Shown here one piece after another: positions 20,477 through 29,685 of a stretch of 64,000 bases of DNA; position 1 is the first letter of the stretch; every line of letters starts with the position of its first letter. The notes under the pieces were generated by a model, which was not told where the DNA came from, did not search any database, and worked only from the letters and a program-made list of their open reading frames with translations. The stretch is from Actinomucor elegans. Its lineage: Eukaryota; Mucoromycota; Mucoromycetes; Mucorales; Mucoraceae. Location: contig JAMSLZ010000004.1 in the NCBI GenBank assembly GCA_026027325.1, positions 1,922,001 through 1,986,000 on the forward strand. The letters are read 5' to 3'. Position numbers and translations under genes: made by a program.

Positions 20477-23400
20477 CTCCCAGACCCAATTGATCCTGAT
20501 CAGGTCAAACCAAATGATAATCCATACGGAACGATTACTGAGCGAAAGCCTTTGCTTGATAAAATAAACAAGTTATTACAGGTCAATTCTTCTATTGATA
20601 TGAAAAGTACATACTGCAATTTACCAGGTGCTATTATTCATCTCAAAACGAAGCCTGGAAGTGTTGCTTACAGAAAACAATACGCATTGCCTGAAGCCTA
20701 TCGTTCTGCGGTCCTTGACCAAATAGAAACATGGTTACAGGAAGGTGTCATTGAAAGAGCTCCTTCTCATACATCGTGGAATAGTCCCATCCTTTGCGTC
20801 AAAAAGAAGGACTCATTCGGTAATTACACGTATGCTAAACCTAGAGTGGTTTGTGATGTTCGTCTAGTTAACCAATTGCTGATTGTAAATGATAGACAAC
20901 AATTACCTCTCATCTCAGAAATACATCAACGTATTGGCACTGCTCCAATCCACACTATATTGGACATTCATGCTTGCTTTACAAGTTTTAAAGTTGCTGA
21001 TGAAGATCGCGAGAAACTGTCCTTTACTTGTCCCTATACCAATCGGCAGATGCGCTTTATCAAAGCGTGCTATGGCATAAGTTTCGTTGGATCGGTCGTC
21101 CAACGCAATCTGACAACGCTCTTTGAAGATCTTCCTTACGTCAACGTGTATGTAGATGACATCGTTGTTTCTACATTTCCTCCGCTATCATATCATGCAG
21201 ATTGCGTTGCTGAAGTGATCAAACGTCTTACTAGTGCTAATCTCGTACTGAATCCTGATAAGATCGTATTCGCTCAACAGAGTATACACATATTGGGTTG
21301 GTCGTTGATAAAAGGTAAACTGATCCCTGATCCTCGCAAAGTAGCAAGCTTAGAAAGCTGGCCTAAAATGACTACTGGACGTCATATCCAACAGTTTCTC
21401 GGGTTTATGAACTTCTTCCGTTCATCCATTCCTTTCTTTGCTAAACTCGCTGCTGATTTAGATGACCTACGTAACGTAAAAGATATTACTAAAGTCTGGT
21501 CAAACAAACACGAACAAGCTTTTGCAGCTCTTAAATACGCTCTGGCCAATGCTCCTGTTATCTCGCCTCCAGTTATCGGTCAACGATTTCATGTTGCAAC
21601 AGATGCAAGTGTGTCTGGTATTGGTGCTATGCTGTATCAAATTATCGATAATGAAGTTAAGTTTGTTGCCTTGGCTTCTCGAAAGCTTAGTGTTTCCGAA
21701 CGCAACTATAGCACTACCAAACGTGAATTGTTAGCTGTCGTTTATGCATTTGCGAAATTCCACAAGTGGCTGTATCTTATTCCTTTTACGTTACATACTG
21801 ATCATAAAAGTCTCATGTACTTGCAGACTCAAGAAGTACCTAATGCTTTAATGGCTGGTTGGTATGAGGGTATTTTTGGTTATACGTTCAATACAGTTCA
21901 CCTGCCTGGATTCAAAAATCTTATTCCTGACGCTCTCTCACGCCTTTATACGGACGAGGATCAACCGATTAATGTTCTGGAGGGGGGTAGTTGTCTCGAT
22001 ATAGTCGCGCTTGGTGATGTTGGTAGCATTTCAAACAAAAAGAAAAGCTTGAAAGATAGTGAAAAGGGATCTATGGCTAAAAGCAAAAAGCAATTTGCTC
22101 AACAGTCACGCCCTAGTATTTATAAAAATAATACTTCTCTCTTAGCTTCTTCTTCAACAGTACCAATATTACTTACTGATCAGAGTAATGATACTTGCGC
22201 TACTATATCTCCACAACAAACTTCTAATGACGATGAAGACCTGATTCTTCGAACATTAAAGTTTGCTGATTATATTACACCACCTAAAAATGAACGTGAT
22301 AATCTCGTATTTAAAGCACACCTTTTAGGACATTATGGTTTACAAAGCATCGAGAACCAATTACACCATGATGGTATTCACTGGACAAACATGCGAAAAG
22401 ATATTCAACGAATCTTGGGCGAATGTACTGAATGCAATAGGTTCAACATATCCAAAGTTGGTTATCACCCACCAAAATCTGTATTGCCTGATCAACCACT
22501 TGATCATTGGTGTATGGATTTAGGTACTTTTGATGTCACCTCTTCTCGCGGCAATAACTTTATGTTAGTCATGGTAGACTATTATTCAAGGTTTACTGTT
22601 CTTAGAGCATTACCTGATAAACATAGTACGACTATCGCTGCCGAACTTTTATCTATATTCTCGTTATTTGGCTTTCCAAAGATCTTGAATTCGGATAATG
22701 GTGCAGAGTTCACAGCTGATATTGTAGCAAAAATGATTGAGATGAGTGGCATTGATCGAAGACTTTCATTACCATACTCTCCTACGGGTAACTCGGTAAA
22801 CGAAGCATATGTCGGTTTGGCAAAACGTACAATTGTTAAGGAATTACGCGGTAAAGGCGCTGACTGGGATTATTATTTGAATTATTGTCAATACGCTATG
22901 AATTGTAAATACGCACGGTTACATAAGTCTCGTCCTTATACAGTGTTATTCAATAGACAACCAAATGGCTTTGAAGACTACTCAAATACTAAACCTGTAT
23001 TGCAACTAGAAGAAACTGACACGAAAATGATTGATGAAAAATTCAAATTTGTCAATGAAGTCGTTATACCAGCATTGTCTAAACGCATAAGAGATACGCA
23101 AGAACGTGATCACGACAGATTCGTAAAAACGCATAGGATTGTAACTAAGCAGTTTCCTGTTGGAAGTAAAGTTATGATTAAGAATGTAACACGATTAAGC
23201 AAATTAGATGCGCGTAATCTCGGTCCATTTTATATACATGGAATCACAAAGAACGGTAGCTATATCTTGAAAGATAAAGCGGGTACTCTCTTATCTAGAG
23301 ATGTACCTACATCGCATATTATATTCATCTCCTCAGATAATATATCTACTGAAGAATATCAAAAGCTTAAAGAAGATCACTTTGAAATACAAGCAGTCAT

Positions 23401-23641
23401 TGATCATTCTGGTTCACCTGGTAATTATTTATACAGAGTCAAATGGAAAGGATATCCAAACGATGAAGATGATACATGGGAACCTCCATCACACTTCGAT
23501 TCAAAGAAACCAATTGAAATATATTGGGGACGTCGCAATGCTGATCATAAGCAATCCTCTTCCAAGAAACGTAAGGCTCCTATGACAGTCAATACACGTA
23601 AGATAGCTACTCGAAACAAACGCAGTAGAAACCAACAATAG
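20477..23641 (+). CDS. Pol polyprotein of chromovirus copy 2
   Basis: Open in the gag frame from the TGA at 20474-20476 to 23641. It contains RT (YVDD), RNase H (TDAS), integrase HHCC and D,D(35)E residues, and a C-terminal chromodomain, as in copy 1. The first ATG downstream of the TGA, in the VNSSIDMKSTY segment, lies at 20600, so an independent start would trim the N terminus compared with copy 1; this favours expression as a Gag-Pro-Pol fusion. No disabling change is seen. Confidence 0.92.
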   Translation, partial: LPDPIDPDQVKPNDNPYGTITERKPLLDKINKLLQVNSSIDMKSTYCNLPGAIIHLKTKPGSVAYRKQYALPEAYRSAVLDQIETWLQEGVIERAPSHTSWNSPILCVKKKDSFGNYTYAKPRVVCDVRLVNQLLIVNDRQQLPLISEIHQRIGTAPIHTILDIHACFTSFKVADEDREKLSFTCPYTNRQMRFIKACYGISFVGSVVQRNLTTLFEDLPYVNVYVDDIVVSTFPPLSYHADCVAEVIKRLTSANLVLNPDKIVFAQQSIHILGWSLIKGKLIPDPRKVASLESWPKMTTGRHIQQFLGFMNFFRSSIPFFAKLAADLDDLRNVKDITKVWSNKHEQAFAALKYALANAPVISPPVIGQRFHVATDASVSGIGAMLYQIIDNEVKFVALASRKLSVSERNYSTTKRELLAVVYAFAKFHKWLYLIPFTLHTDHKSLMYLQTQEVPNALMAGWYEGIFGYTFNTVHLPGFKNLIPDALSRLYTDEDQPINVLEGGSCLDIVALGDVGSISNKKKSLKDSEKGSMAKSKKQFAQQSRPSIYKNNTSLLASSSTVPILLTDQSNDTCATISPQQTSNDDEDLILRTLKFADYITPPKNERDNLVFKAHLLGHYGLQSIENQLHHDGIHWTNMRKDIQRILGECTECNRFNISKVGYHPPKSVLPDQPLDHWCMDLGTFDVTSSRGNNFMLVMVDYYSRFTVLRALPDKHSTTIAAELLSIFSLFGFPKILNSDNGAEFTADIVAKMIEMSGIDRRLSLPYSPTGNSVNEAYVGLAKRTIVKELRGKGADWDYYLNYCQYAMNCKYARLHKSRPYTVLFNRQPNGFEDYSNTKPVLQLEETDTKMIDEKFKFVNEVVIPALSKRIRDTQERDHDRFVKTHRIVTKQFPVGSKVMIKNVTRLSKLDARNLGPFYIHGITKNGSYILKDKAGTLLSRDVPTSHIIFISSDNISTEEYQKLKEDHFEIQAVIDHSGSPGNYLYRVKWKGYPNDEDDTWEPPSHFDSKKPIEIYWGRRNADHKQSSSKKRKAPMTVNTRKIATRNKRSRNQQ

Positions 23642-23870
23642 ATCATAGACTTTCTATACAGTCTTGTTTGTTATTCTTCTTTTCCTTCACTTTTATCCTA
23701 CGGGTTTTTTACATAAGGTTTTTATCGAGGAATAACTACGATCAGTTCATTACAAGGCGAAAGGACACGCACCGAAGTATGTAACTTCCTATTAACTTAT
23801 GCACATTATAGACTACACCTAGTAACAATGCAAACACTCTTAGTATAAGCAACTGTCTAGAAGGGGGCAA

Positions 23871-24235
23871 TGTTGTAAACATGACTTGTTCAGTGTCCGT
23901 CACCAATCAGGTTAATGTTCGACAATGCTTATACTCAGCTTGTGCTTTGACAGCTTTGTAACGTCGGTTAAGAGATATATATGGAAATCAATGCTTAGTG
24001 CAACTAACCTTCATAAACTATCTATCACCGAATATAAAGTCGTACTAGAATGGATTACTATAAATCCTTGTTAACTCCATGAGCGCAGTCTTTGACTAAC
24101 TCAATCGTCTATAATATCAAGTTAAATCCGAACTTCAATTTTGTATAAATAGCTCATCATTTTAATGCTTTAATAAATCAATTCGTTTTTATCAGTCTGG
24201 TTATTTTTACAGTCTTTATTATATTCGATATAACA
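23871..24235 (+). repeat. 3' LTR, family A copy 2 (365 bp)
   Basis: Reads identically to 18120-18484 and is preceded by the purine tract AGAAGGGGG (23859-23867). Confidence 0.93.
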
Positions 24236-24492
24236 TTGAAGTTCGGATTTAACTTGATATTATAGACGATTGAGTAAGTCAAAGACTGCGCTGATGGAGT
24301 TAACAAGGATTTATAGTAATCCATTCTAGTACGACTTTATGAAGGTTAGTTGCACTAAGCATTGATTTCCATATATATCTCTTAACCAACGACGTTACAA
24401 AGCTGTCAAGAAGCACAAGCTGAGTATAAGCATTGTCGAACATTGACCTGATTGGTGACGGACACTGAACAAGTCATGTTTACAACAGTGTT

Positions 24493-25282
24493 TAATGAAT
24501 TATTTAAACTGACATCGTCATTATAATCATTACTATTTTCATTTAAAGCAGTTTAGTAACAGAATCTGTTGTAATTGTAGAATCATTCATATACATATTG
24601 AGGAACTATCTATATCGCTATAATACTTATACCATCTTTTAGATAAACCCTTATATTACATGATAAATATTAAAAGTATATCATTAATTTCTATTTTGTA
24701 TCATTAAATAATAAAAACGGTCAGGGAGGGAGTCTGACGTGTGAAGGTAAGCAGAGAGAAACCTTCTGGACTGTGGGTGTGGTATCATGATATTCAGGGG
24801 TTGTGAATATGCTTGATACGTGTTAATGGAGAAGATAATTCCTCATTGGATATAGTACTAATTTGTTCATTATCTATATTATTATGATTATTAATATCGT
24901 TAATTATATTGTTTTCCAAATTTTCATTAATTGTATTACCTATAATATTTTCAGTAAACTTCAGCAGTCTCTTGAATATTTTTTTTATTATTATTTTGTA
25001 ATATATTTTGATTTTTTTATTTTGCTTTGTTAATGTTTGATTTTTTCTTCTTTTCACTTTATATTTAAAGAAATACGGATTATTATCTTTTTCAAATTTT
25101 ATTTCAAATGATTTTATATCATTATTATATACTCAATATTTACCCTTTCAATATTATAATTCTAAATTATTTTGATAATGTAACATCTCTTTATATATTT
25201 TAAAAAACACTCTTGTCTGTTTTAAGTCTGTAAAGTTTTCCATTTTTCTTATTGTATTTTATTTTTATTTTATTGGGTCATT
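24493..25282. other. AT-rich spacer with remnants of two elements
   Basis: The left part (24493 to about 24560) continues the AT-rich ORF split by the solo LTR. A GC-richer island at about 24720-24845 (gtcagggagggagtctgacg ...) differs sharply from both sides and may be the 3' tail of a LINE. A minus-strand Asn/Lys-rich reading of 87 residues (25057-24794) spans the boundary and ends in the GC-richer part; it is probably a degraded piece of the same AT-rich element type. Nothing else is supportable. Confidence 0.4.
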
Positions 25283-25307
25283 ATGCATCTAACTCTCATA
25301 TAATTTT

Positions 25308-26246
25308 TTATACCATTTCTTCAATTAATTTTATAAAACTATCAATTGAAGTCTTCTTTATACTATTAAATGTATATAAAGGAAAAACTAAATTACTATT
25401 AGTTATTTTTTCATTACTACATATTTTGAAACTTATTTCTAAATTTTTTAAAAACCTTGATTTGTTTTTATCATACATTTCATAAATATTATCACTATTT
25501 ATTTGATTATTTTTAATTTTTGTATATAAATCATTAAACAATTTTAATGTATTTCTATTATTAACAATTACATCATTAAGCAAATTAACATCATCTTTAC
25601 ATTTAAGTAAATTCAAATTGTTCTTTTTTAATCTATTTATTACCTTTAAGTTTTCTTCATTATTATTTATTTTAATATAATCTTTTCTTTGTTTTTTATT
25701 ATTATTACTGTTTGTAGTGGTACTATAATTACTTGTATTACTGGTTATAGAACTATTATCATCATATTCTTCAATATCATTACCGCTGCTAATACTATTA
25801 TTTTCCTCATATAACTCATCTTCTATATCTTCTAAATCACTTTCTAATATTTCATCTTCATAGCTTTTATTTTTATTATTATTACTTTCTAAAAATTCAT
25901 CATATATATCTTCTTCGATTACTTCTTTATCTATTTTATTATTTTGTTCATGATATTCTATAACTTTAAAATGATTTAAGCAATATAAATTATTATTAAC
26001 TAACCAATTACCAACTTCATTGCATTTATCATTATAGCATTTTTTACTTTCTAATTTTAATGTATTTCTATTAATATTATTTAATTGATTTTTTAATTCT
26101 TCATTTATTTTTTTATAATTATTATTTTCATCTGTTAATATTTTATTATTTTTTGTTAAAAATGAAATCTTTTTAATGAGATAATAATAATCCTTCTTGT
26201 TAATTTTAATGTATTTTAATTTTTTATTTGGTCTTACTCTACTCAT
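25308..26246 (-). CDS. Unrecognised Asn/Lys-rich, coiled-coil protein beside Merlin transposase
   Basis: 312 residues, uninterrupted, starting 36 nt downstream of the transposase stop on the same strand. The N terminus is basic and probably coiled-coil (ISFLTKNNKILTDENNNYKK). Residues about 69-91 hold a possible zinc-binding Cys/His group (CYNDKCNEVG ... YCLNHF). Then comes a long acidic region rich in Glu/Asp/Asn/Ser (SYEDEILESDLEDIEDELYE), and a helical C terminus. I recognise no family. A full-length open frame in such AT-rich DNA suggests selection or recent arrival. A second protein in a Merlin-type element would be unusual. Confidence 0.55.
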   Translation of the reverse strand: MSRVRPNKKLKYIKINKKDYYYLIKKISFLTKNNKILTDENNNYKKINEELKNQLNNINRNTLKLESKKCYNDKCNEVGNWLVNNNLYCLNHFKVIEYHEQNNKIDKEVIEEDIYDEFLESNNNKNKSYEDEILESDLEDIEDELYEENNSISSGNDIEEYDDNSSITSNTSNYSTTTNSNNNKKQRKDYIKINNNEENLKVINRLKKNNLNLLKCKDDVNLLNDVIVNNRNTLKLFNDLYTKIKNNQINSDNIYEMYDKNKSRFLKNLEISFKICSNEKITNSNLVFPLYTFNSIKKTSIDSFIKLIEEMV

Positions 26247-26282
26247 ATTTTTATTATATAATGAAATTCAATTTTTAATCTT

Positions 26283-27152
26283 TCAAAAAGTTTTTCCAAA
26301 TATTATATTCTCTATTTTTTTTCTCCATTGATATTCCCTGAGATATAGAATTATGTCTTTCTTGTTTCTATTTCTAGGTATAATACTTTGTTTTAATCCA
26401 TTCCATGTTCCTTCTATGGTATTTGTATGAATTCCTGTTATAGGATCTTTAAAATGTTTTTTATGATTTACTGTTTTATGTTTATACCCAATTTTATTTA
26501 AATCATTATAACCTTTCCAACAATCTGTGTATATAGTTGTACCTTTCTTAATATACTTACTAATTATTTGATTAATATTCTCTATATTTCTTTCTTCAAT
26601 AGGTTCTAAAAATACTTTTTTATTTTCATTTGTAACCTTATTCTTTAATCTACTTCTTTGTATTCCACCAATAACCCAAGCACCTTCAACTTTATGTCCC
26701 TTGTTATATTTTCTTTTTGCAATTTTAGTTTCATCAATTTCTACAATTTCATTTCTTCCACCTATTTTATTACTTGGTTTAATAAGTTGTTTATTCTTAA
26801 TGTATTTTCTGAAAATTTTATTATATCTACTTACTGTATTTTTATCAATTTGTAAACTTGAGGATATAAAAGATGAGGGTGCTTTTCCTAAAAATAAATA
26901 CAATATGTGTAACTGGATATTTAACGGTAATCTTAATTTACTAAATATTGTTCCTTTCAATGATGATATAGCTTTTCTACATTTATAATATTTACAAACA
27001 TACAATTTTTTTTTCAAATTTAATTTCATATCATGTCCACATTCATTACATTTTTCAATCTTATTCACATAATTATTTTTAATTAAATATTCCAATGCAT
27101 CATCTTCATTATCGAATATATGCTTCAAACTTTTATAAGATTCTATAAACAT
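26283..27152 (-). CDS. Merlin/IS1595 (ISXO2-like) transposase, 289 aa
   Basis: The N terminus has a zinc ribbon (CNECGHD ... VCKYYKCRKAISSLKGTIF, residues about 36-70) followed by SKLRLPLNIQLHILY, the arrangement of ISXO2-like transposases. The catalytic DDE set is visible as IVEIDETKIAKRK, TTIYTDCWKGY and the Glu of HTNTIEGTWNGLKQ. IS1595-type bacterial elements and eukaryotic Merlin elements share this domain; an intact 289-residue frame fits their usual size. It should cut and rejoin its own element ends. Codon and amino-acid use (Asn/Lys/Ile-rich) is far from the neighbouring host and retrotransposon genes, consistent with horizontal acquisition from an AT-rich organism, though composition alone does not prove it. 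Confidence 0.85.
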   Translation of the reverse strand: MFIESYKSLKHIFDNEDDALEYLIKNNYVNKIEKCNECGHDMKLNLKKKLYVCKYYKCRKAISSLKGTIFSKLRLPLNIQLHILYLFLGKAPSSFISSSLQIDKNTVSRYNKIFRKYIKNKQLIKPSNKIGGRNEIVEIDETKIAKRKYNKGHKVEGAWVIGGIQRSRLKNKVTNENKKVFLEPIEERNIENINQIISKYIKKGTTIYTDCWKGYNDLNKIGYKHKTVNHKKHFKDPITGIHTNTIEGTWNGLKQSIIPRNRNKKDIILYLREYQWRKKIENIIFGKTF

Positions 27153-27379
27153 AATAGATAATAATATCTTGGGTATTTAATTTAATAAATTATGAAAATT
27201 CAATTTTGATGAAAAACAATTTTAATAATTCGGAGTTTAAATATAACCTGAGACCTATATGCAGATACATCCATTTTATTATAAAATTCAATTTTATCCA
27301 TTTCATATAATTTTATATTTTATTAATTTTTATGCATTTCATATTTTAAAAAATCTGAGAGTTCGTTTGGGATACATCC

Positions 27380-27825
27380 GTTTGGTTTAGGCATATAAGA
27401 TTGTTTGTTTGTATCCACTGATGTAGCATGGTACCTCTGGTTGTTGTACGGCTGTCGCCTAGAGTTCGATGACGGGCATTAAAGTCCCCGCAATATATTG
27501 TGTGTTGCGTGTTAGGGTGTTCGGGTAAGGTGTGGTAAGTGTGAGTAGTGCTTCGTCCTCTGTTATTGCCGGTGGTAGGTATAAACAGTGGACTAGGTAG
27601 TTTGCTATTGTGAAGGATAGTGAGTGTGATGTGTCGGATGTTGGTGGTAATAATACGGTGAACTGGGTGTGTTTACTCGGGGGTTGATGAGTATTGACAC
27701 TCCTCTGGTGCTGTGGTTGTTGTTGTCAATGGGTCCATATCTGTGGTGTTGAATCCATTCGGTTGGATATTGGGCGCTGGAGGGGGTGTGTGGTTTGAGC
27801 CATGTTTCTGTGACTATTTAAGGAT
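27380..27825 (-). pseudogene. LINE endonuclease fragment
   Basis: In minus orientation the readings VTETWLKPHT, RGVSILINP and IYCGDFNARHRTLGDS appear in the order found in LINE APE-type endonucleases; TETWL and GDFNARH are the catalytic-site blocks. A frameshift lies between the second and third blocks. It is flanked by a family D LTR on the right and by the AT-rich transposon on the left. Reverse transcriptase does not follow. Confidence 0.8.
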
Positions 27826-28094
27826 TGCGGTAAAAATTAAATAAAAAGCGAGTGAATCAGTTAGAACCGTTTTATGGTGGGGTTTTATTGATTCAAAGTG
27901 AGTTAAGTTTTTTCTATCTAGCTTGTATCTCTTGTATTTATACTTCAAAGGAAATGGTCTTTTTAATCTATGTTCATTCTTCATTAATTGTATTTTCAGC
28001 GGTGATTCAAAACTCCCTCTTTTGATGGATAGTTATTAAATGAATCCCGTCTTTTTAATATATATGCAGAATGTTATATGTGGATTTCACCACA
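27826..28094 (-). repeat. Family D LTR (minus), probable 3' LTR of a decayed gypsy element
   Basis: In minus orientation it begins TGTGGTGAAATCCACAT and ends TTTTTACCGCA. Immediately upstream (minus sense) is a purine-rich AGTGGGGGAGCG (28095-28106), the expected polypurine tract, and further up the pol fragment at 28431-28958 on the same strand. So this is likely the 3' LTR of that element. Confidence 0.65.
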
Positions 28095-28430
28095 CGCTCC
28101 CCCACTAGAGTCAGTGCACACTGAATCGACTTAGTAATGAGTAGTAAGTTATTATATATATGTTTTGTAAAAATACAATCAATAGCGCTTCAAACTTCCC
28201 CAGATTTTTTGTTTCTGTGAGTTGATTTCAGCTGCCAAGTGACGTAGTTAATTTTTTTTTGTTTTGGGAAAGTGGAAATTCAAGATTCCTTTTCTTTTGT
28301 GTTTTCACTTTCTACTTCTCTTACTGCGTCTATTCACTGCGATTTGGGATGATTTATCTTAGATTTCATAACAGATCTCTTTCTTTTACTATGAGATGCG
28401 TTGTCAGATTCCTGATCAGCAACTGCATTC

Positions 28431-28958
28431 TTACTTGGTGAATTGTGTTGACTCTTCTTTTGGAAAGTGTTTTTCGACCTTTCTCCTTCTAGTCGCTTTA
28501 GATATGTCTAACCTTTTCCCAGTATTTTTCGATAGTGACAGGAGAGGAGAATGCACCGACTGTGGAAGCCAGTCATTCTCTCGTTCACCATAGCCTACCC
28601 ATTTTACAAGATACAAGCGTTGTCCATTCTCGTCTTTATGATCACGTATTTCTTCGACTTCATACAGTTCTTCTTCTATAGCGGACTCGTCTATAGTTAC
28701 AACTTTGAGTTCAAAAGGTACGTATTCGCGATGTAATAGCTCATTCGATTCATCCTTTAATACATAGGTGCCAGCACGTGTCTTTCGCACTACAGTATAC
28801 GGCCCGTCATATAGAGGTGATAACGAAGTTGATCGACCACCTTGTAATAATTTGATCATTACAGACGTGTCTATTGGGATATCGACAATGTGATGTTTAC
28901 CATTGAAGTCCTCATTGTACTTTTCTAAAGATCTTACGTGTTCTCTCTTTAACAGCAG
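28431..28958 (-). pseudogene. Chromovirus pol 3' fragment (integrase C terminus with chromodomain), lineage 2
   Basis: Minus-strand reading from 28958: KREHVRSLEKYNEDFNG, then YDGPYTVVRKTRAGTYVLKD (the GPY/F module), SNELLHREYVPFELKVV, and a chromodomain-like LYLVKWVGYGERENDW near 28580. It ends at 28431. The upstream part of integrase is cut off by the family D LTR at 28959. It resembles the fragment at 34611-35517 more than family A pol, so a second chromovirus lineage is present. Confidence 0.8.
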
Positions 28959-29240
28959 TGTGGTGAAATAGCCACATGATTGAAGTACAGACAGACTAGA
29001 GGCCTGTGCGCCCTAGCTGTAGCACATACATTACTAAAGCATCATTGATTACCTTATACAGAGATACGTCCTTCTTATACTTCTTATATGAACACAAGTA
29101 AATAACCTTCAGTCACAATTCAACGAGTATAAATACAAGCTAGAAAAACTAGTTAGAAATAATTAATCAAATTTAAGTTGAATAAACTATAACCAAGTTA
29201 TAATCGACTTACTACCTGCTTTTATCTTAATTTTACCGCA
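28959..29240 (+). repeat. Family D LTR (plus, 282 bp)
   Basis: Starts TGTGGTGAAATAGCCACAT and ends TTTTACCGCA. It is inverted relative to 2779-3080. The right flank is a truncated family B LTR and the left flank a pol fragment; flanking 5-mers (agcag / gacag) do not match, so the junction is rearranged or the site decayed. Confidence 0.8.
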
Positions 29241-29685
29241 GACAGTAAATGGAATCAGCTATCTTGATGGTAAAAGTTATTCTAATGTTTATTCACAATT
29301 CAAAATCAAGTCTTCTTTATATACATTTTCATCAGAGATTAATAGTGTAGCATTCAATCTATCAGCACGCATGACCGTACAATGGAGTCCAATCCCAGCA
29401 GCCACTGATAAGCCTTTCAACCACGCACTGTTATAATTGTATAACCCACGTGTTATTCGATATTCAGGTCTTATCTTGAGATACACTCGATACTAACTCG
29501 ATAGTATGATGCTGCGTGTTTCTTGTAATGATTATTGGCTAATAGTTCTAAGGATGACACATCGCTTGTATTTATGCAGGCCTCGTTAATCTGATTGGGT
29601 TATCAGATAGAGTCCGTGTATGACATAAATGAACAGTTGATTCCTTACTATTATGTCGACGCAAGATAGTAGGTGGAATACAACA
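29241..29685 (-). repeat. Family B LTR (minus), truncated at its 3' end
   Basis: The minus orientation begins TGTTGTATTCCACCTACTAT at 29685. It matches 29814-30316 and 30901-31404 but lacks the terminal segment that should end GGATATAACA. It abuts the palindrome arm at 29686. Confidence 0.85.

Larger units (their letters stand above)
18120..24235 (+). mobile_element. Complete Ty3/gypsy chromovirus, copy 2 (family A, 6116 bp)
   Basis: 5' LTR 18120-18484, gag-pro 18539-20476, TGA, pol to 23641, purine tract 23859-23867, 3' LTR 23871-24235, TSD ttgaa at 18115-18119 and 24236-24240. The two LTRs look identical to each other and carry changes not in copy 1 (ggttaatg instead of ggtcaatg, one extra T in cgttttta), so the copies inserted independently. 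All frames are open. It is nested inside an older inverted LTR of the same family. Confidence 0.95.
18019..24487 (-). repeat. Solo LTR, family A, inverted, split by chromovirus copy 2
   Basis: The left part 18019-18119 and right part 24236-24487 together form one family A LTR in minus orientation, with a few small deletions. It is flanked by a perfect 5-bp duplication gtgtt (18014-18018 and 24488-24492). Chromovirus copy 2 sits inside it. Confidence 0.9.
25283..27367 (-). mobile_element. Merlin/IS1595-like DNA transposon, very AT-rich
   Basis: Two minus-strand ORFs, a transposase (27152-26283) and a downstream coiled-coil, Asn-rich ORF (26246-25308), lie in extremely AT-rich DNA. Possible short terminal inverted repeats are AACTCTCA with a following AT-rich run at about 25291 and its inverse TGAGAGTT at about 27356-27363; these are weak and I cannot show a target duplication. 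The right boundary is close to a LINE endonuclease fragment. Limits are approximate. Confidence 0.55.

Noticed and set aside
29289..29486. A 65-residue ORF repeated at 29289-29486 and 31100-31297, with a shortened form at 35828-36046
   Set aside because: All copies lie inside family B LTRs at the same LTR position; the ORF is a by-product of repeat identity and has no protein motif.
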